Below, piece by piece: positions 22,836-33,629 of a DNA stretch of 64,000 nt. The stretch is from Paragorgia papillata (Eukaryota; Cnidaria; Anthozoa; Scleralcyonacea; Coralliidae), in NCBI GenBank assembly GCA_035771165.1, contig JAWNZC010000409.1, positions 682,001 through 746,000 of the forward strand, given 5' to 3'. The stretch's first letter is position 1, and every line of letters starts with the position of its first letter. The translations under genes and the position numbers were made by a program. A model generated the notes under the pieces. The model made no database searches and was not told the origin of the DNA. It saw nothing but the letters and a program-made list of their open reading frames with translations.

Positions 22836-23280
22836 AGTTTACCAAGGCTCGGTGGTCCATTGGGGATATTGTGTTCGGTCGAAATATCTAGCAGGGCCGC
22901 GAGGAACGCAGGAAGGTCGCCATCGAGGTCCGCTGGTTTTTGCTTGCTGGTGGAACACGTGAAATGGCCCTCGATATATTTGCGGAGTTTTTCCGGGAGA
23001 CAATATTTAGTTTGCACGTCTCTTATAAGTGGTGCCCTGGGTTTTTTCCCGCCTGAAAATATGTTCGATGTCTCTTTTCACTGCAAATTGATTTAGCTCT
23101 GCGGCTTCTTTTTTATAATACTCATTCCGCAATATTTTCATCCGTTTCCTAATCCTCCGGCTTATCTGTTTATACTTTTTATTCGTTCTCGACACACCAC
23201 GGCTACTGAAGCAACTATTGGACCCCGGGTCTTTAGGTTCGATGGCTATAGATCCGACATTGACATAACTCTTGCGCAAT
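22836..23280 (-). pseudogene. LINE ORF2 linker fragment
   Basis: Minus-strand peptides contain a highly basic segment (YKQISRRIRKRMKILRNEYY), then ELNQFAVKRDIEHIFRR, and in the next frame a CSTSKQKP segment with LPAFLAALLD. This pattern of a basic helix followed by a pre-RT linker is that of animal LINE ORF2 between endonuclease and RT. It ends next to the right arm of the 19.4-22.8 kb element. A frameshift separates the two peptides near 23,010. Confidence 0.5.
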
Positions 23281-23710
23281 ACCGTTTATCTTGAACTCGC
23301 TGGTTGTCGAGAAGATCCGACAAGCACTACAAGGCCCGGCATTGTTTAGTTTTTTTCAGTTTTGACCATAAGTTAGTAAGAAAACTCAACTTCAGTCTCT
23401 CAAATTATTAAAGTTTAAACCTACATATGCATCTAAACATGCTTAGATACAAGGCGTGCAGTCAGATTCAAAGCAGAAAACGAGATCTACAGATTGGGTG
23501 ACTTATGATTCAATCACGGCCGTAAGTTTGTCATTTCGGTATTAAACTGCATTAATCTTCCCGTTTCTATTCTATGATCACCGTGTCGTGTCAGCCTCCC
23601 AAGTGTTTACTGAATGATAATGTCGGACTTTGTGCTGATTGATTGCTGAAAAACTCTTGGAGTAAACTTCAAAAGAGACTGTATTGCGCACGCGTTATGT
23701 CAATGTCGGA
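23281..23710. other. No gene recognised
   Basis: AT-rich; nothing recognised. Confidence 0.4.
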
Positions 23711-23712
23711 TG

Positions 23713-23865
23713 TACAGTAAAAACCCGCTAACAAGAACCTACCACTATTAAGAACCTCAGGCTGAAATTAAGAATTTATTTATATAAGAATATATAAGAA
23801 TATAAGAACCTATCCCAGGCTGATTTGGTAAAATGTAGGTTCTTGTTAGGGGGTTTTTACTGTAT
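23713..23865. mobile_element. Tc1/mariner-type MITE
   Basis: TA then CAGTAAAAACCCGCTAAC at the left; GTTAGGGGGTTTTTACTG then TA at the right, continuing inward as AAGAACCTA/TAGGTTCTT. CAGT ends with TA duplication indicate a Tc1/mariner-like parent. The centre is AT-rich repeats of TATAAGAA. Confidence 0.85.
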
Positions 23866-24010
23866 ATATAGCCATCAAAGCTAAAGATCCGGTGTCGAAA
23901 CTATAACCACGGCGTATATTTTTTAGCTGTTTGTGCTCCGTACGCAAGAAAAATGGTTTCATGGTTTTTCAGTAGTAGATTTTACGCAGGTTTACTACCA
24001 GTACCTCCTG

Positions 24011-24470
24011 CAAGATATATATATATATATATATAGATAGATAAGTGAACAGATAACTAGTATCGTGTTCGAAATCATATAGATAGAGTGCTCAATACCG
24101 AAGCAGAGCGAAATAGTAAAATAAAGACAAAGTTGGTTTACTTCATAAGAACTTTATTCACGACAAATTTGTTTCGTGTGGCAAGCAAAGCTTACCACAC
24201 TCGTCAGGTGACTATCGCGTTTGTTGTGGGCGTTATGCGGAATTTGATATGTTTAAATCGTGTCAGTAAAATTACGTCATGTTGGTGGTGTGATCGGTGA
24301 GTTGTGTCGAGTCGCGTGTTAGTTATTACATATTATAAAATAAGCAGTATACAACACGGAATTTGATTGGCTAATAATCGTGCATGATAACTCAATAATA
24401 CACTGTTTTGGTTTGCCAGTTTTCCCGCCTCGTCTGCAGTTTTGCCAAACACTGTGAACGAAATTCGGTA
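24011..24470. other. Recombinase upstream region; TA repeat
   Basis: Contains a (TA)n run at about 24,015-24,035 and a segment near 24,150-24,215 with a hairpin (GTGTGGCAAGC / GCTTACCACAC) that resembles Penelope-type terminal sequence. It precedes the recombinase start. No clear TATA box can be assigned. Confidence 0.4.
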
Positions 24471-24517
24471 TACAAAATTTGACACTGAGAAGGAAACAGA
24501 AAAAAAATAAATGCAAA

Positions 24518-26095
24518 ATGTCCACCACAGAGCCTGCCAATAAGAGACAAAGGGTCGACTACGGAGAAGGAAGGTTCGCTGCTGTTTCCGACTCCGAATT
24601 AAATGTTTTGTTAGAAAGTCGACACTCGAAGGCTACGAAAAACGCGACAAACTGGGCAATTACAACATTTAAAGGTATGTAAAATTTATTGAAGCTCTCA
24701 AAAACTTCCTGTACACTGTATATTATAACAACAAAGCAAATTTATCGAACTATTTACGTGTAAGAATTGACCAATTCGGCATGTAGCATTGAATTGATAA
24801 CAAGGCAACAAAATTATATAAACATGACATTTATAATATTTTGTTCAAGAAAAACAATATTTTGAGTCTTACTACAAGAAAGTAAACACAATAGTTTGTT
24901 TCGAACAGTACCTGGCAATAAAAACTGTTTCATACATTTAGAATGGTGCCAGCAGAAAAACATTACAACAAAACTTGAACAAATGACGACCGGGCAACTA
25001 GACGAAAACTTCCGTCGTTTTTACGCCGAAGCGAGAACCAAGGAGAAACTAGAATACAGCAAGTCAGCGCTGCTCGGCCTCAGACACGGTGTTGAAAGAT
25101 ACCTGAATGATCCACCTTTCAATAGGGGGATTAAAATATCTTCAAATCCAAGGTTTGCACGGTCAAACCAGATGCTCGACGCCAAAATAAAACACCTAAA
25201 GAAAATTGGCAAAGAGAATGTCCAGCACAAACCGTCGTTGGAGCAAGAAGACCTCGCCAAGTTGAAAACAAGCGGCGTTTTTGCCCTGGATCATCGACTA
25301 TCTCTTCTCCGTTGTGTGTGGTTTCATGTCGTGCTGTACTGGTGTAGAAGAGGCCGCGAAGGACAACGTTCCCTCACCGTGAACAGCTTCGCCTTTGAAG
25401 TTGACAGTTCAGGTCGACGCTACGTTTGGATGACCCACGACGAGCTGTCCAAAAACCATCCTGGTGGAGTAAACGACGTGTCCAGCCACGAGAAGGAGGC
25501 AAGAATGTATGCCACCGACCAGCCAGTGGATGGTTATAAAGCCTTGGCTTTCTACCTGGGAAAAGTCAATCCCAACTGCCCTGCTCTTTTTCAATATCCC
25601 GTCGGGAAGAATTGGAAATCGACAAACAAAGTTTGGTTCGAAAATCGACCACTCGGCGTCAACAAATTGGCCAAAATGATGGCTGATATCAGCGAAGCGG
25701 CTGGTCTTTCAAGAATTTACACCAACCACAGTGTAAGAGCGACAGCCATCACATTTTGGTCGAATGCAGGTATTCCAAATCGCCATATCATGGCAATCTC
25801 TGGCCATCGAAATGAACAAAGTCTTGTTCATTACAAACGCACGTCCGTCCTTATTACAGCTTCGCAACTGCAGCGATGTCTTGTTCTCGCTCTTTAATTT
25901 TCTGGCCATCCTCCTTCTGCTGATCTCGGTACTGCACCACAGGCTCAGTCATCGATCAATACCCATACTTCTGTGGCAGAGGTGGCAGCAACGTCGACAA
26001 ATACACAGTCGCAGAATTTATCCATGGCTGGCAGCATGTTCAGTTCTTGCTCCATCGGAAGTGTCCAGATTGTTTTTAAATCGACCAGCGATTAG
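24518..26095 (+). pseudogene. Crypton/KIAA1958-type tyrosine recombinase (two exons, one stop)
   Basis: Exon 1 is 24,518-24,674 (MSTTEPANKRQRVDYGEG start, ending phase 1 at AAAG|GTATGT). Exon 2 is 24,942-26,095 after CATTTAG, joining in frame as FKEWCQQK. Exon 2 has an N-terminal SAM-like core-binding part, then catalytic CRRGREGQR (Arg), NHSVRAT (His-x-x-Arg), SGHRNEQS (His) and HYKR (nucleophilic Tyr). A single TAA at 25,895-25,897 interrupts the reading frame, but it continues in the same frame for 65 codons to TAG at 26,093, including MFSSCSIGSVQIVF, a C-terminal motif I associate with this family. Such recombinases mobilise Cryptons and gave rise to vertebrate KIAA1958. The catalytic core is intact; only the tail is cut off. 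Confidence 0.85.
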
Positions 26096-26380
26096 CGATT
26101 AAACTTGTAAATGTTAGATTGGGTGTCTGTCAATCATTGTCGAATATTACTTTTACATTTCTCTGCAGTTTTTTATCCACATCCACAGTTCGTTTAAGAG
26201 TTTTGTCAGACACCCGTCTTGTTGACTTCACTGTTCGCCGCCAGAATTAAGAATCAAGATCAAGATAGCCAAGCATGCGTGTGACGTATACACTTTACAT
26301 GTTACGGAGAATTTCCATTTTCATCTTGTAAATAAAATGTTTACTGCCCTTATTTGTCTGTTTATTTTATAAAAGAAATA
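26096..26380. other. Recombinase 3' flank
   Basis: Contains AATAAA at 26,331-26,336, a possible polyadenylation signal for the recombinase. Nothing else is recognised. Confidence 0.4.
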
Positions 26381-26566
26381 GAAAAACTCGTCGTGAGCTT
26401 TTATCGAGTCATAATGTCACTCGGGATGTTGGAAGAACACTCGAGAAGCAGTAAAACACTCGGCTATCGCCTCGTGTTTTACACGCTTCTCTCGTGTTCT
26501 TTCAACACCCTCGTGCATTATAACTCGATAAAAGCTCCCGACTCATTTTCTATTTCTTAAATAAAT
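26376..26566. mobile_element. Fold-back MITE
   Basis: The left half AAGAAATAGAAAAACTCG, GAGCTTTTATCGAGT, ACTCGAGAAGCAGTAAAACA is mirrored by TGTTTTACACGCTTCTC, ACTCGATAAAAGCTC and CTATTTCTT. It is about 190 bp with no coding. Confidence 0.8.
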
Positions 26567-27012
26567 GTTTCTTTCGGTGTCTACAGTTAGATATAAGTTC
26601 ATTTCTACGATTAAGTGAGCTTAGCTCGGGGTGGCAAATAATAATAAACTTTTCATAGAAGCATAAGTTCCATCGTTTAGTACTGATAGAGTAGGATTTG
26701 CAACGTTTCAAAATTTTCCATTTAATGGAATAAGGGACATCGGATTCTTTCAGCGACCAAATATGTTTGCTGAGTTCAGTGACATTTATTTGCTTCTTAT
26801 TTCTGAAAGAGCTTGCGTGGTTCGAAAATCGTTTTTTAAAAGTGTTCTCTGTTAGGCCGACGTATGTTTGCTGCTCGTGGTTATCTTTCTCTGGTTACAG
26901 TGGCTTGATAAACAACACTTTTTGTTTGGCAATTTCCGTTGAGTGGACAGTGGATTTTCTTGCGGCAATTACATTCATTGTCTACATGCAGCGGTTTGGC
27001 GAGGGTGTGATT
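26567..27012 (-). pseudogene. GIY-YIG endonuclease of a Penelope-like element
   Basis: On the minus strand the peptide carries CNCRKKIHCPLNGNC (a zinc-binding Cys set) and SVVYQATVT. After a one-base frameshift it continues QTYVGLTENTFKKRF (the YIG strand read as YVG), NHASSFR, ELSKHIWSLKE and CNLCFYEKFIIIC (metal-binding Glu in YEKF). This is the GIY-YIG nuclease at the C-terminus of EN-containing Penelope-like retroelements, which nicks DNA at insertion. It lies on the same strand as the RT thumb at 27,556-27,733, and the piece between them is reversed. Confidence 0.8.
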
Positions 27013-27024
27013 CTTTATTAAGTA

Positions 27025-27556
27025 GGGGATACCCATGCAACGTGCAGACTCATCAACCCATCCAAATCGGAAATTGGCATCATCAGCAAGAAAATCCTTG
27101 AAAGAATCAACTCCAAAGTGGTGGAATCTACTGGTGTAAACCAGTGGAAAAATAGCGAATCAGTTCCTAAGTGGTATAAAGATATCTCTAAGAAACCCGA
27201 ACACTCTTTCAACTCCTTCGACAGTCGATTTTTACCCTTCCATTTCAGAAGATCTACTAAACAAAGCTCTATTATTTGCCTCACAATTTGATGAGATAAC
27301 TGAGAAAGAAAAGCAAATAATCATCCAAGCAAAAAGATCCCTACTTTTCAATGGTAAAGAAGCATGGTGTAAAAAAGAAACCAACTCGCAGTTCGACGTA
27401 ACCACGGGCAGCTTCGATCGAGCAGAAACCTGTGAACTCATTGGCTCCTACCTACTATCCAAATTATCGCCGCAACACCGAAAAAAACTTGGCCTATATA
27501 TCTACAGAGATGACGAATTGGGGGCATTCAACGAATCTCCAAGAGAAATTGAAGTC
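27025..27556 (+). pseudogene. Reverse transcriptase palm fragment (Penelope-like relative)
   Basis: Plus-strand peptides read TCRLINPSKSEIGIISKKI, then (frameshifted) LLNKALLFASQFDEITEKE, FDVTTGSFDRAETCELIGSY and [14 protein letters not shown]. The RDD pair and the G-S-F-D-x-A-E-x-C-E-L block match a family of cnidarian RT-like proteins that carry GIY-YIG domains. It has at least one frameshift near 27,240. It ends abruptly at PREIEV, where the sequence switches to the opposite strand. Confidence 0.65.
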
Positions 27557-27735
27557 ATGTTGGGGGACATTTCCGGGTTTGATGTACGGTCTAAATGTTC
27601 CAGTTCTCAGGTCTAGTGTGATGTCTAGGAAGTTGACGCACTTTTTGTTAGCTTCAATGGTTAATTTCAAGTTGTGATCGCCGAACATTTTGCATATTTC
27701 TTTCTTGATGCACTGCAAAAAATGCATTTTCATGT
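27556..27735 (-). pseudogene. Reverse transcriptase thumb fragment, reversed
   Basis: On the minus strand: [20 protein letters not shown] then [19 protein letters not shown] and [20 protein letters not shown] is the conserved block after the palm in Penelope-like RTs. In a normal element this segment would follow directly after the palm fragment that lies immediately to its left on the other strand, so the junction at about 27,556 is an inversion breakpoint or a head-to-head join of two truncated copies. Confidence 0.75.
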
Positions 27736-28170
27736 TTGAGTAAATTTAACTCACATTTCGAGTAATCCTGATGCATTACTCAGAATTTTGAGTACAATTT
27801 ACTCTTAACATGAGTAAAATATTCCTACTCAGTCTTATGAGTAAAAAATTACTCTATGTTTTGAGTAAAAAGCAAGTCGAGTAATTATTACTCAAAGAGC
27901 AGAGTAAACTTTACTCTTCCTTGAGTAAATGCACAATTTTGTTTTACTCAAACGATTGAGTAAACACCCGCAACTCGGTTTTTGGAGTAAACTTCAATTT
28001 TTACTCAGATTTTGAGTAATAGTGCAACCAACTCAATAACTCGAGTAAACTTCTTTTGGATGGACTAACTCAAATTTTTGAGTTAACCACTACTCATCGT
28101 TTTGAGTAAACCAATAATGGCATTTTTTTAGTAAACCTGACACCTTACTCGTAAAATTGAGTACAATTAC
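27712..28170. repeat. TTACTC/GAGTAA palindromic word array
   Basis: Starting at CACTGCAAAAAATGCATTTT, about 450 bp are filled with alternating GAGTAAA and TTTACTC words roughly every 15-30 bases, separated by variable AT-rich spacers. The start is shared with the 38,474 array, which uses GTGTAAA/TTTACAC instead. No coding. Confidence 0.8.
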
Positions 28171-28676
28171 TTTGAGCAGGAGTTGAAATTTTTCTATACC
28201 CACTTTTCAGGCGATAGCTCAAACTCAAATTAGAGTGTTTAAAACTAATCGGCGATTCGAGTAAATCGATAATGGCAAATATAAACAAACTATGGCAGTA
28301 TATCAAAATAATCATTTATTTTTTTTAATTTCCCATGGCAGCAAAAAATCTTTTATTAAAAGTCTATACAATTATAAGTACTAAAATTATATTACTAAAT
28401 ATTGACAAGGTGTCACTGATATTCTTGATTTGGAGCTTGATAATTGTTTGCTCGCTTTTAGTTAACAATAAGTTGTCAGATTACTGTAATTCTTTTTCAA
28501 TGGCCAGTTGCACTTATATACATTTTTCATTTTAGTTATTTATATTCATAATTCAATGTTTTAATTTAATATCAACATTTTAAATATTTACATGATAAAA
28601 AAATACTGCAATATTATTCGAATCTGGTATATCAGCAGTTGCCATAAATGTAATAAATAAATGATACAATAATTAT
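28171..28676. other. No gene recognised
   Basis: Very AT-rich; short open frames lack recognisable domains. Confidence 0.4.
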
Positions 28677-28884
28677 GCGATCACATACACCACTTTCATA
28701 ATGGTGATTAATTTGAATATTCTTTTATGTACATCTTAATAAGCCTTTCTCGCTTCGTTTGTGTGTCTGTAATTCAAAAGAATCTTTGCTTCATAACGAG
28801 GCCAGAAAGGCTCATTCAAATTCACATAAAAGAATATTTAAAGTCAAGACCTTTATGAAAGTGGTCTATAAGTTATATGTGATC
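28677..28884. mobile_element. Fold-back MITE
   Basis: GCGATCACATACACCACTTTCAT at the left, mirrored by ATGAAAGTGG...ATATGTGATC at the right; inner arms ATATTCTTTTATG / CATAAAAGAATAT and AGCCTTTCT / AGAAAGGCT. About 208 bp. Confidence 0.75.
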
Positions 28885-29017
28885 ATGTGGTTGAATCACA
28901 GCACCCAACATGGGTAACCACAGGATTTCTTTCAGAAGGGGAGAAAAGCAGATCGGTATAGGTGGTTGCTGAAGGTCCAGTTTTTTCATTTAACTGGGTA
29001 AAAGTCAGTCTAATTTA

Positions 29018-31370
29018 TTGCATGCAATCTATTCTAGAACGCAAGACAACAAAAAGCTTGTGTGCATTGTCACCAAATCCATGATGAGTTGCAAGTGGAT
29101 GGAAATCTTGCAATCTTGCACACCTTTACTATCTATCCAGACCACTCCACCACACACTCTTTCCAACAAACAACCCTGGTTCACACCACCCACCACCACC
29201 AGAACAAGACAACTCCAACGCCACACAAATACCACTCACAGCAACATCACACCAGCCATTACCTCACTAGTAGAACAAGGAATTCAGGATTTCATCCACA
29301 GGCACACACGTAACCCACCCCGATAGCCGCTCAACGTACCACATTCTACCATAAAAAATCACTTATTAAATACATGAAAGGTAAACGCAACAACAAGAAC
29401 AACAGACACAACAACAAACTCAAATTACACAAACAAGTACACAACCAACTCATCAACAACAGTGTAGTTAACCTCTCCAACAAACCACTTCCTAAATCCA
29501 CTACCAAGCTTCTTTCCAAAGGACTCCAATTTATTCCCACCCCTAAACCTACACACTACAACACCATTTACAACTCCTTTCTCAAGTACAGACGCAACAT
29601 GTACACCAAATATCTCTTTGGCAACAATAACACAATCAGACACCCCTTCAAAATCCCAACCAATTTTACCCCACCCATTCCCGACAACCCCAACCTTCTT
29701 GAATACATCTCACAAGTTTTCTATGACTTAAAAACCAACCACACATCACAAAACCCCCCCACCCCAAACGCAACATATCCACAAGTGAATCCAACTCCAT
29801 CACCGAACTTATTAACAATGACAATCTCATTGTCAAACCAGCTGACAAAGGTGGAGCCATTGTCATCTGGCCAAAAATGGACTATCTTACTGAAGCCTAC
29901 AAACAACTCAACAACACGAACCACTACCAGACAATACCAAATGACCTCACACAACAAATACAACAACAAATCAGAACCTTGGTTACACTTATGCACAACG
30001 ACCAACTCATTGATGACACCACACGCAAATACCTCCTCCCACAAAACAACACTAACATCCCAACACTTTACCTTCTCCTGAAAATACACAAACCCAACAT
30101 CCCAGGCAGACCCATTATTTCAGGTTGTGGGTGTCCTACAGTAAAACTCTCACAGTATGCTGATCACCTCCTCAAACCACTTTTGAAACATATACCCTCC
30201 TACGTCAAAGACACCACCGACTTCCACAAACGTATTTTCTCCCTTAACAACAACCTACCTACTGGACTTATACTCATTATCATAGATTTCAAAAGTTTGT
30301 ACACTAACATACCAAATGATGAAGGCATTCAAGCCTGCATTGATATGTTTAAATAATACAACGACACTTCTGACATCAACATAGACCACATCACCAACAC
30401 ACTTTCACTTATACTGAACAATAACTTCTTCTCCTTTAACAACGACTACTACTTACAAATACATGGCACAGCCATGGGTTCCCCAATGGCCCCTACCTAT
30501 GCTAACATTTTCCTGTCAGTCCTTGAAAATCGAATGCTCCTTAATGCACCTGATTGTCTTACTCCAATTGAATGGATAAGATTCATTGATGACATTTTTG
30601 CTATTTGGACACATGGAATTGAAGCACTTCTACCATTCCTTGACTATCTCAACACATTTCATCCAACCATCAAATTTGACTATAACTATTCCAACAAATC
30701 AGTTAACTTTCTCGACACTACTATTTACATTAACCACAACAATCAACTTCTATCTGACTTGTACATCAAACCAACAGACAGGACCTTACTACTTCACAAT
30801 GACTCCTTTCACCCACCAACATGCAAAGAAGGCAACGTGCCAAGCACTCAGATATCGGCGTATCATTACAGAAGACGAACTACTACAACAACGACTCAAC
30901 AATCTTTCTGTTATATTAATTAACAGGGGATACAAACTCAACACCATCAACAAAGCATTTCAACGAGCCACTCAACACTCACAACATGACATACTATACA
31001 AAGAAAAACCTGAGAAATCCATCAATGGCCCTTTCTTTGCCATCCCTTACAATACTAACACTACACATATAGGACAGATATTACGTAAACACTGGCACTT
31101 AATTGAGAATGATTGCACATTGAGCATTCTCTGGCCAGAAGCTCCAATGGTAGCATATGAAAAAAATCAAAACCTCAAAGACTCCCTTGTATGCGCCAAA
31201 CTAAGAACTTACTCTACACATGACAACCACACACCATAACTCCTACAACATTACACTAACCTTGGTCAATTGTTCAAATACTCCGCCATTAATCTACCTC
31301 CACAAGAAAAAGAACTGGTACTACCCAAGTGGAGCACACCATCTTCATCCAAGCTACAACCATCAATATA
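29018..31370 (+). mobile_element. Second Penelope-like element (RT, no nuclease seen)
   Basis: An unusually A/C-rich plus strand (long Asn/Thr runs) encodes a Penelope-like reverse transcriptase in several frames. N-terminal part 29,374-29,790; RT fingers and palm 29,788-30,356, interrupted by TAA at 30,354-30,356 but continuing in the same frame to about 30,835; then a shifted frame to 31,239. Motifs: KPADKGGAIVIW, LLLKIHKPNIPGRPIISG, DFKSLYTNIP, GTAMGSPMAPTYANIFL, RFIDDIFAIW (catalytic Asp pair), KSVNFLDTTI, and C-terminally ILRKHWHLIEND. I find no GIY-YIG domain in the 3' flank, so it is truncated or an EN-lacking type. The composition differs sharply from its neighbours. Confidence 0.88.
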
Positions 31371-31800
31371 ACTGAAGAAAACTAAACATGGATCAATTTA
31401 TTCACTTTATATAATACAAACACTCATTATATTTAGTCTAAACATTCATTTTTTACAGACGCCCTGGAGGTACCACAATCTACTGTCTTCAATCAACTTA
31501 GGATTTTATAGATTATATAATATTAACTCTAACAATAACAATTTAGCTTAAGTACACCTATGTTATCTTCCACCATATCACTCATTTTTTAACATAACCT
31601 AGGGGTGAACAACCACCTTTACCACAATATAGTTTTGAATGGCTTAAAAAACGATTACCATTTGGTAAGTTCGTTGGCGTAGTAATTTTGCAAAATAACG
31701 TTGTCCAAGGCGAGAAAATCAAAGCTAAAGTTTATGTAAATCAGGAGAAAATTTTATCAGATATAAAACCACGATACGGTTATGATTTTTCTTTGTGTTT
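31371..31800. other. Penelope-like 3' flank
   Basis: AT-rich; nothing recognised beyond a probable untranslated tail of the preceding element. Confidence 0.35.
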
Positions 31801-31825
31801 TCCTCATGAATTATTAATGAGTTTT

Positions 31826-31930
31826 TTAAGTAATAGATAAAGCATGAGCGGCCGATCTGTATGGGGATTTAGAAGGCGAGCCGAAGTAAATCCCCATACA
31901 GATCGGACGCGAATGCTTTATCGTACTTGT
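31826..31930. mobile_element. Fold-back MITE
   Basis: GATAAAGCAT, CCGATCTGTATGGGGATTTA at the left, mirrored by TAAATCCCCATACAGATCGG and ATGCTTTATC at the right, with a short centre. The flanking CTCATGAATTATTAATGAG recurs beside the 32.4 and 33.1 kb repeats. Confidence 0.8.
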
Positions 31931-32137
31931 GAAATGAAACAATAGAATGAAGCTAATTAGTATTCATAACTTTTGATAAAGATCACCAAGAAGGCTAATT
32001 AGTATTCTTAACTTTTGATACAGATCACTTTGTCCAAAAGATGATCTTTATTGGGATTACAGACGTATACATGTGACTTGAATGCTACGTTTTGATTGCC
32101 TCTTAACCTCATTAATTATTCATGAATTTCACAAGTA

Positions 32138-32428
32138 ATATATCAAACACGAGGAGGAGTGTTTCATCAGGATATCCAAACACCGAGACGTTTGTTGAAA
32201 ACCGAGGCGAAGCCGAGGTTTTTGAACAAACTTCGAGGTGTTTGGATATCCTGATGAAACACTCCTCCGAGTGTTTGATATAGCATCTCAAACAAATCAG
32301 TATTTTAAGAGAAAATCAAGATGAAAGTTTGCTTAATTTATGTAATTTCTTCCTCCGATATCCAAACCACCGACACGGTACTGATTTCCTTTGTGTTTTC
32401 TTCATGAATTATTAATGAGTTTGAGATA
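32138..32428. mobile_element. Fold-back MITE copy 1 with tail
   Basis: Palindrome with ATATCAAACACGAGGAGGAG, TATCCAAACACC and AAAACCGAGGC on the left, mirrored to AGTGTTTGATAT on the right. It is followed by a tail ending CATGAATTATTAATGAG. The whole 290-bp unit recurs at 32,832-33,127. Confidence 0.85.
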
Positions 32429-32464
32429 TATATATATATAACACATTACTAGTCTACTCACTTT

Positions 32465-32560
32465 GCCTTAAAACAAGTGTCCCCCCCCCCCCCTACAAGT
32501 TTCTCCATATATTTCAAGTTGCAATAGAACGGTCTTGCGGGGGGGGGGGAGGTTGCCCCT
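32465..32560. repeat. Poly-C and poly-G tracts
   Basis: A C run near 32,480-32,492 and a G run near 32,537-32,548 lie about 55 bases apart and could pair as a hairpin stem. Confidence 0.7.
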
Positions 32561-32719
32561 TGCCCTCCTGGCTACGCCACTGTGCATATGATAACCTGCG
32601 CATGTGTGTGAATGCAGCTTTCATAACAATTTCAGTACCTTTTATCCAAAACACCTCCACCTACTCACTGCGAATTAGCAGTAGTCCGAGTGAACGCCTG
32701 ACCAGGCATCTTGTAGTAT

Positions 32720-32830
32720 ACAAAACAACGGTAACTCCGAAGATGGTAAACATTTTATTAATGATTCAACGCTTCGACTAAATTGTAGTCATCGTCAGGA
32801 ATGCTACTGGTTGTGACGGTTACAGTGATA
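32720..32830. other. Possible Penelope-type terminal scrap
   Basis: The stretch ATGATTCAACGCTTCGACTA, then TAGTCATCGTCAGGAATGC, resembles the 3' terminal region of Penelope-like elements. Weak, from pattern memory. Confidence 0.3.
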
Positions 32831-32831
32831 T

Positions 32832-33127
32832 GTAATATATCATACACGAGGAGGAGTGTTTCACCAGGATATCCAAACACTGAGACGTTTGTTGAAAACC
32901 GAGGCGAAGCCGAGGTTTTTGAACAAACTTCGAAGTGTTTGGATATTCTGATGAAACACTCCTCCGAGTGTATGATATAGCATCCCAAACAAATCAGTAT
33001 TTAAAGAGAAAATCAAAGTAAAAGTTTGCTTAATAATTTATGTAATTTCTTCCTCCGATGTCCAAACCACATACACGGTACTGATTTCCTTTGTGTTTTC
33101 CTCATGAATTATTAATGAGTTTGAGAT
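32832..33127. mobile_element. Fold-back MITE copy 2 with tail
   Basis: Same structure as the 32,138 copy, with ATATCATACACGAGGAGG ends and scattered substitutions. Direct orientation, so the two copies are independent insertions or a diverged tandem duplication. Confidence 0.85.
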
Positions 33128-33420
33128 TCATAGTTGAATAATTATGAGGTATATCTAGGTAGATATTAGCAGAAGATTATACTAATTCTCTAGAGGCTTT
33201 AATAGTTCCATGGTTAAGTTAAGACTTTTGTCGACGGATGGCGAGGGATTCGTTAAAAAGCAACAACGACCAGTGATCGGCTTTATCTATTATTTTACAA
33301 TTATTAAGAATTAGTTGATATAAATTACAGTTTATAGTTGCGTCTGTGTCCAGAGAGAGTTCTATCAGAGTTTTTATATGTTGAAAGTGTTCACAAGATG
33401 TGATATGGTTATAGATTTCT
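33128..33420. other. No gene recognised
   Basis: AT-rich; nothing recognised. Confidence 0.4.
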
Positions 33421-33447
33421 GAATTCGGGTTAGTGGCGTAGGCCTAC

Positions 33448-33625
33448 TCTGGGATCTTAACTCGCCGTGAGATAAGGCGAGGCTGTGCGAGTTAAGGGGA
33501 GATAAGGCGATTAAAGGAAAAAATACAACTATTAACCCGCGTGAGTTAAGGCGAGATAAGGCGAGTTAAGGAAAAATGCAACTATTAACCCGTGCAAGGT
33601 AAAGCGAGATAAGATTTAAGGAAAA
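33448..33625. repeat. Tandem repeat, ~65-bp unit
   Basis: Three degenerate units built from GAGTTAAGGCGAGATAAGGC, followed by GGAAAAA-TACAACTATTAACC. Internal words GAGATAAGGCGA and GAGTTAAGG repeat within the units. Confidence 0.8.
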
Positions 33626-33629
33626 ATAA

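Noticed and set aside
29029..30089. Minus-strand open frames opposite the Penelope-like RT
   Set aside because: Antisense of an A/C-rich coding strand, giving Val/Gly/Leu-rich frames without motifs.
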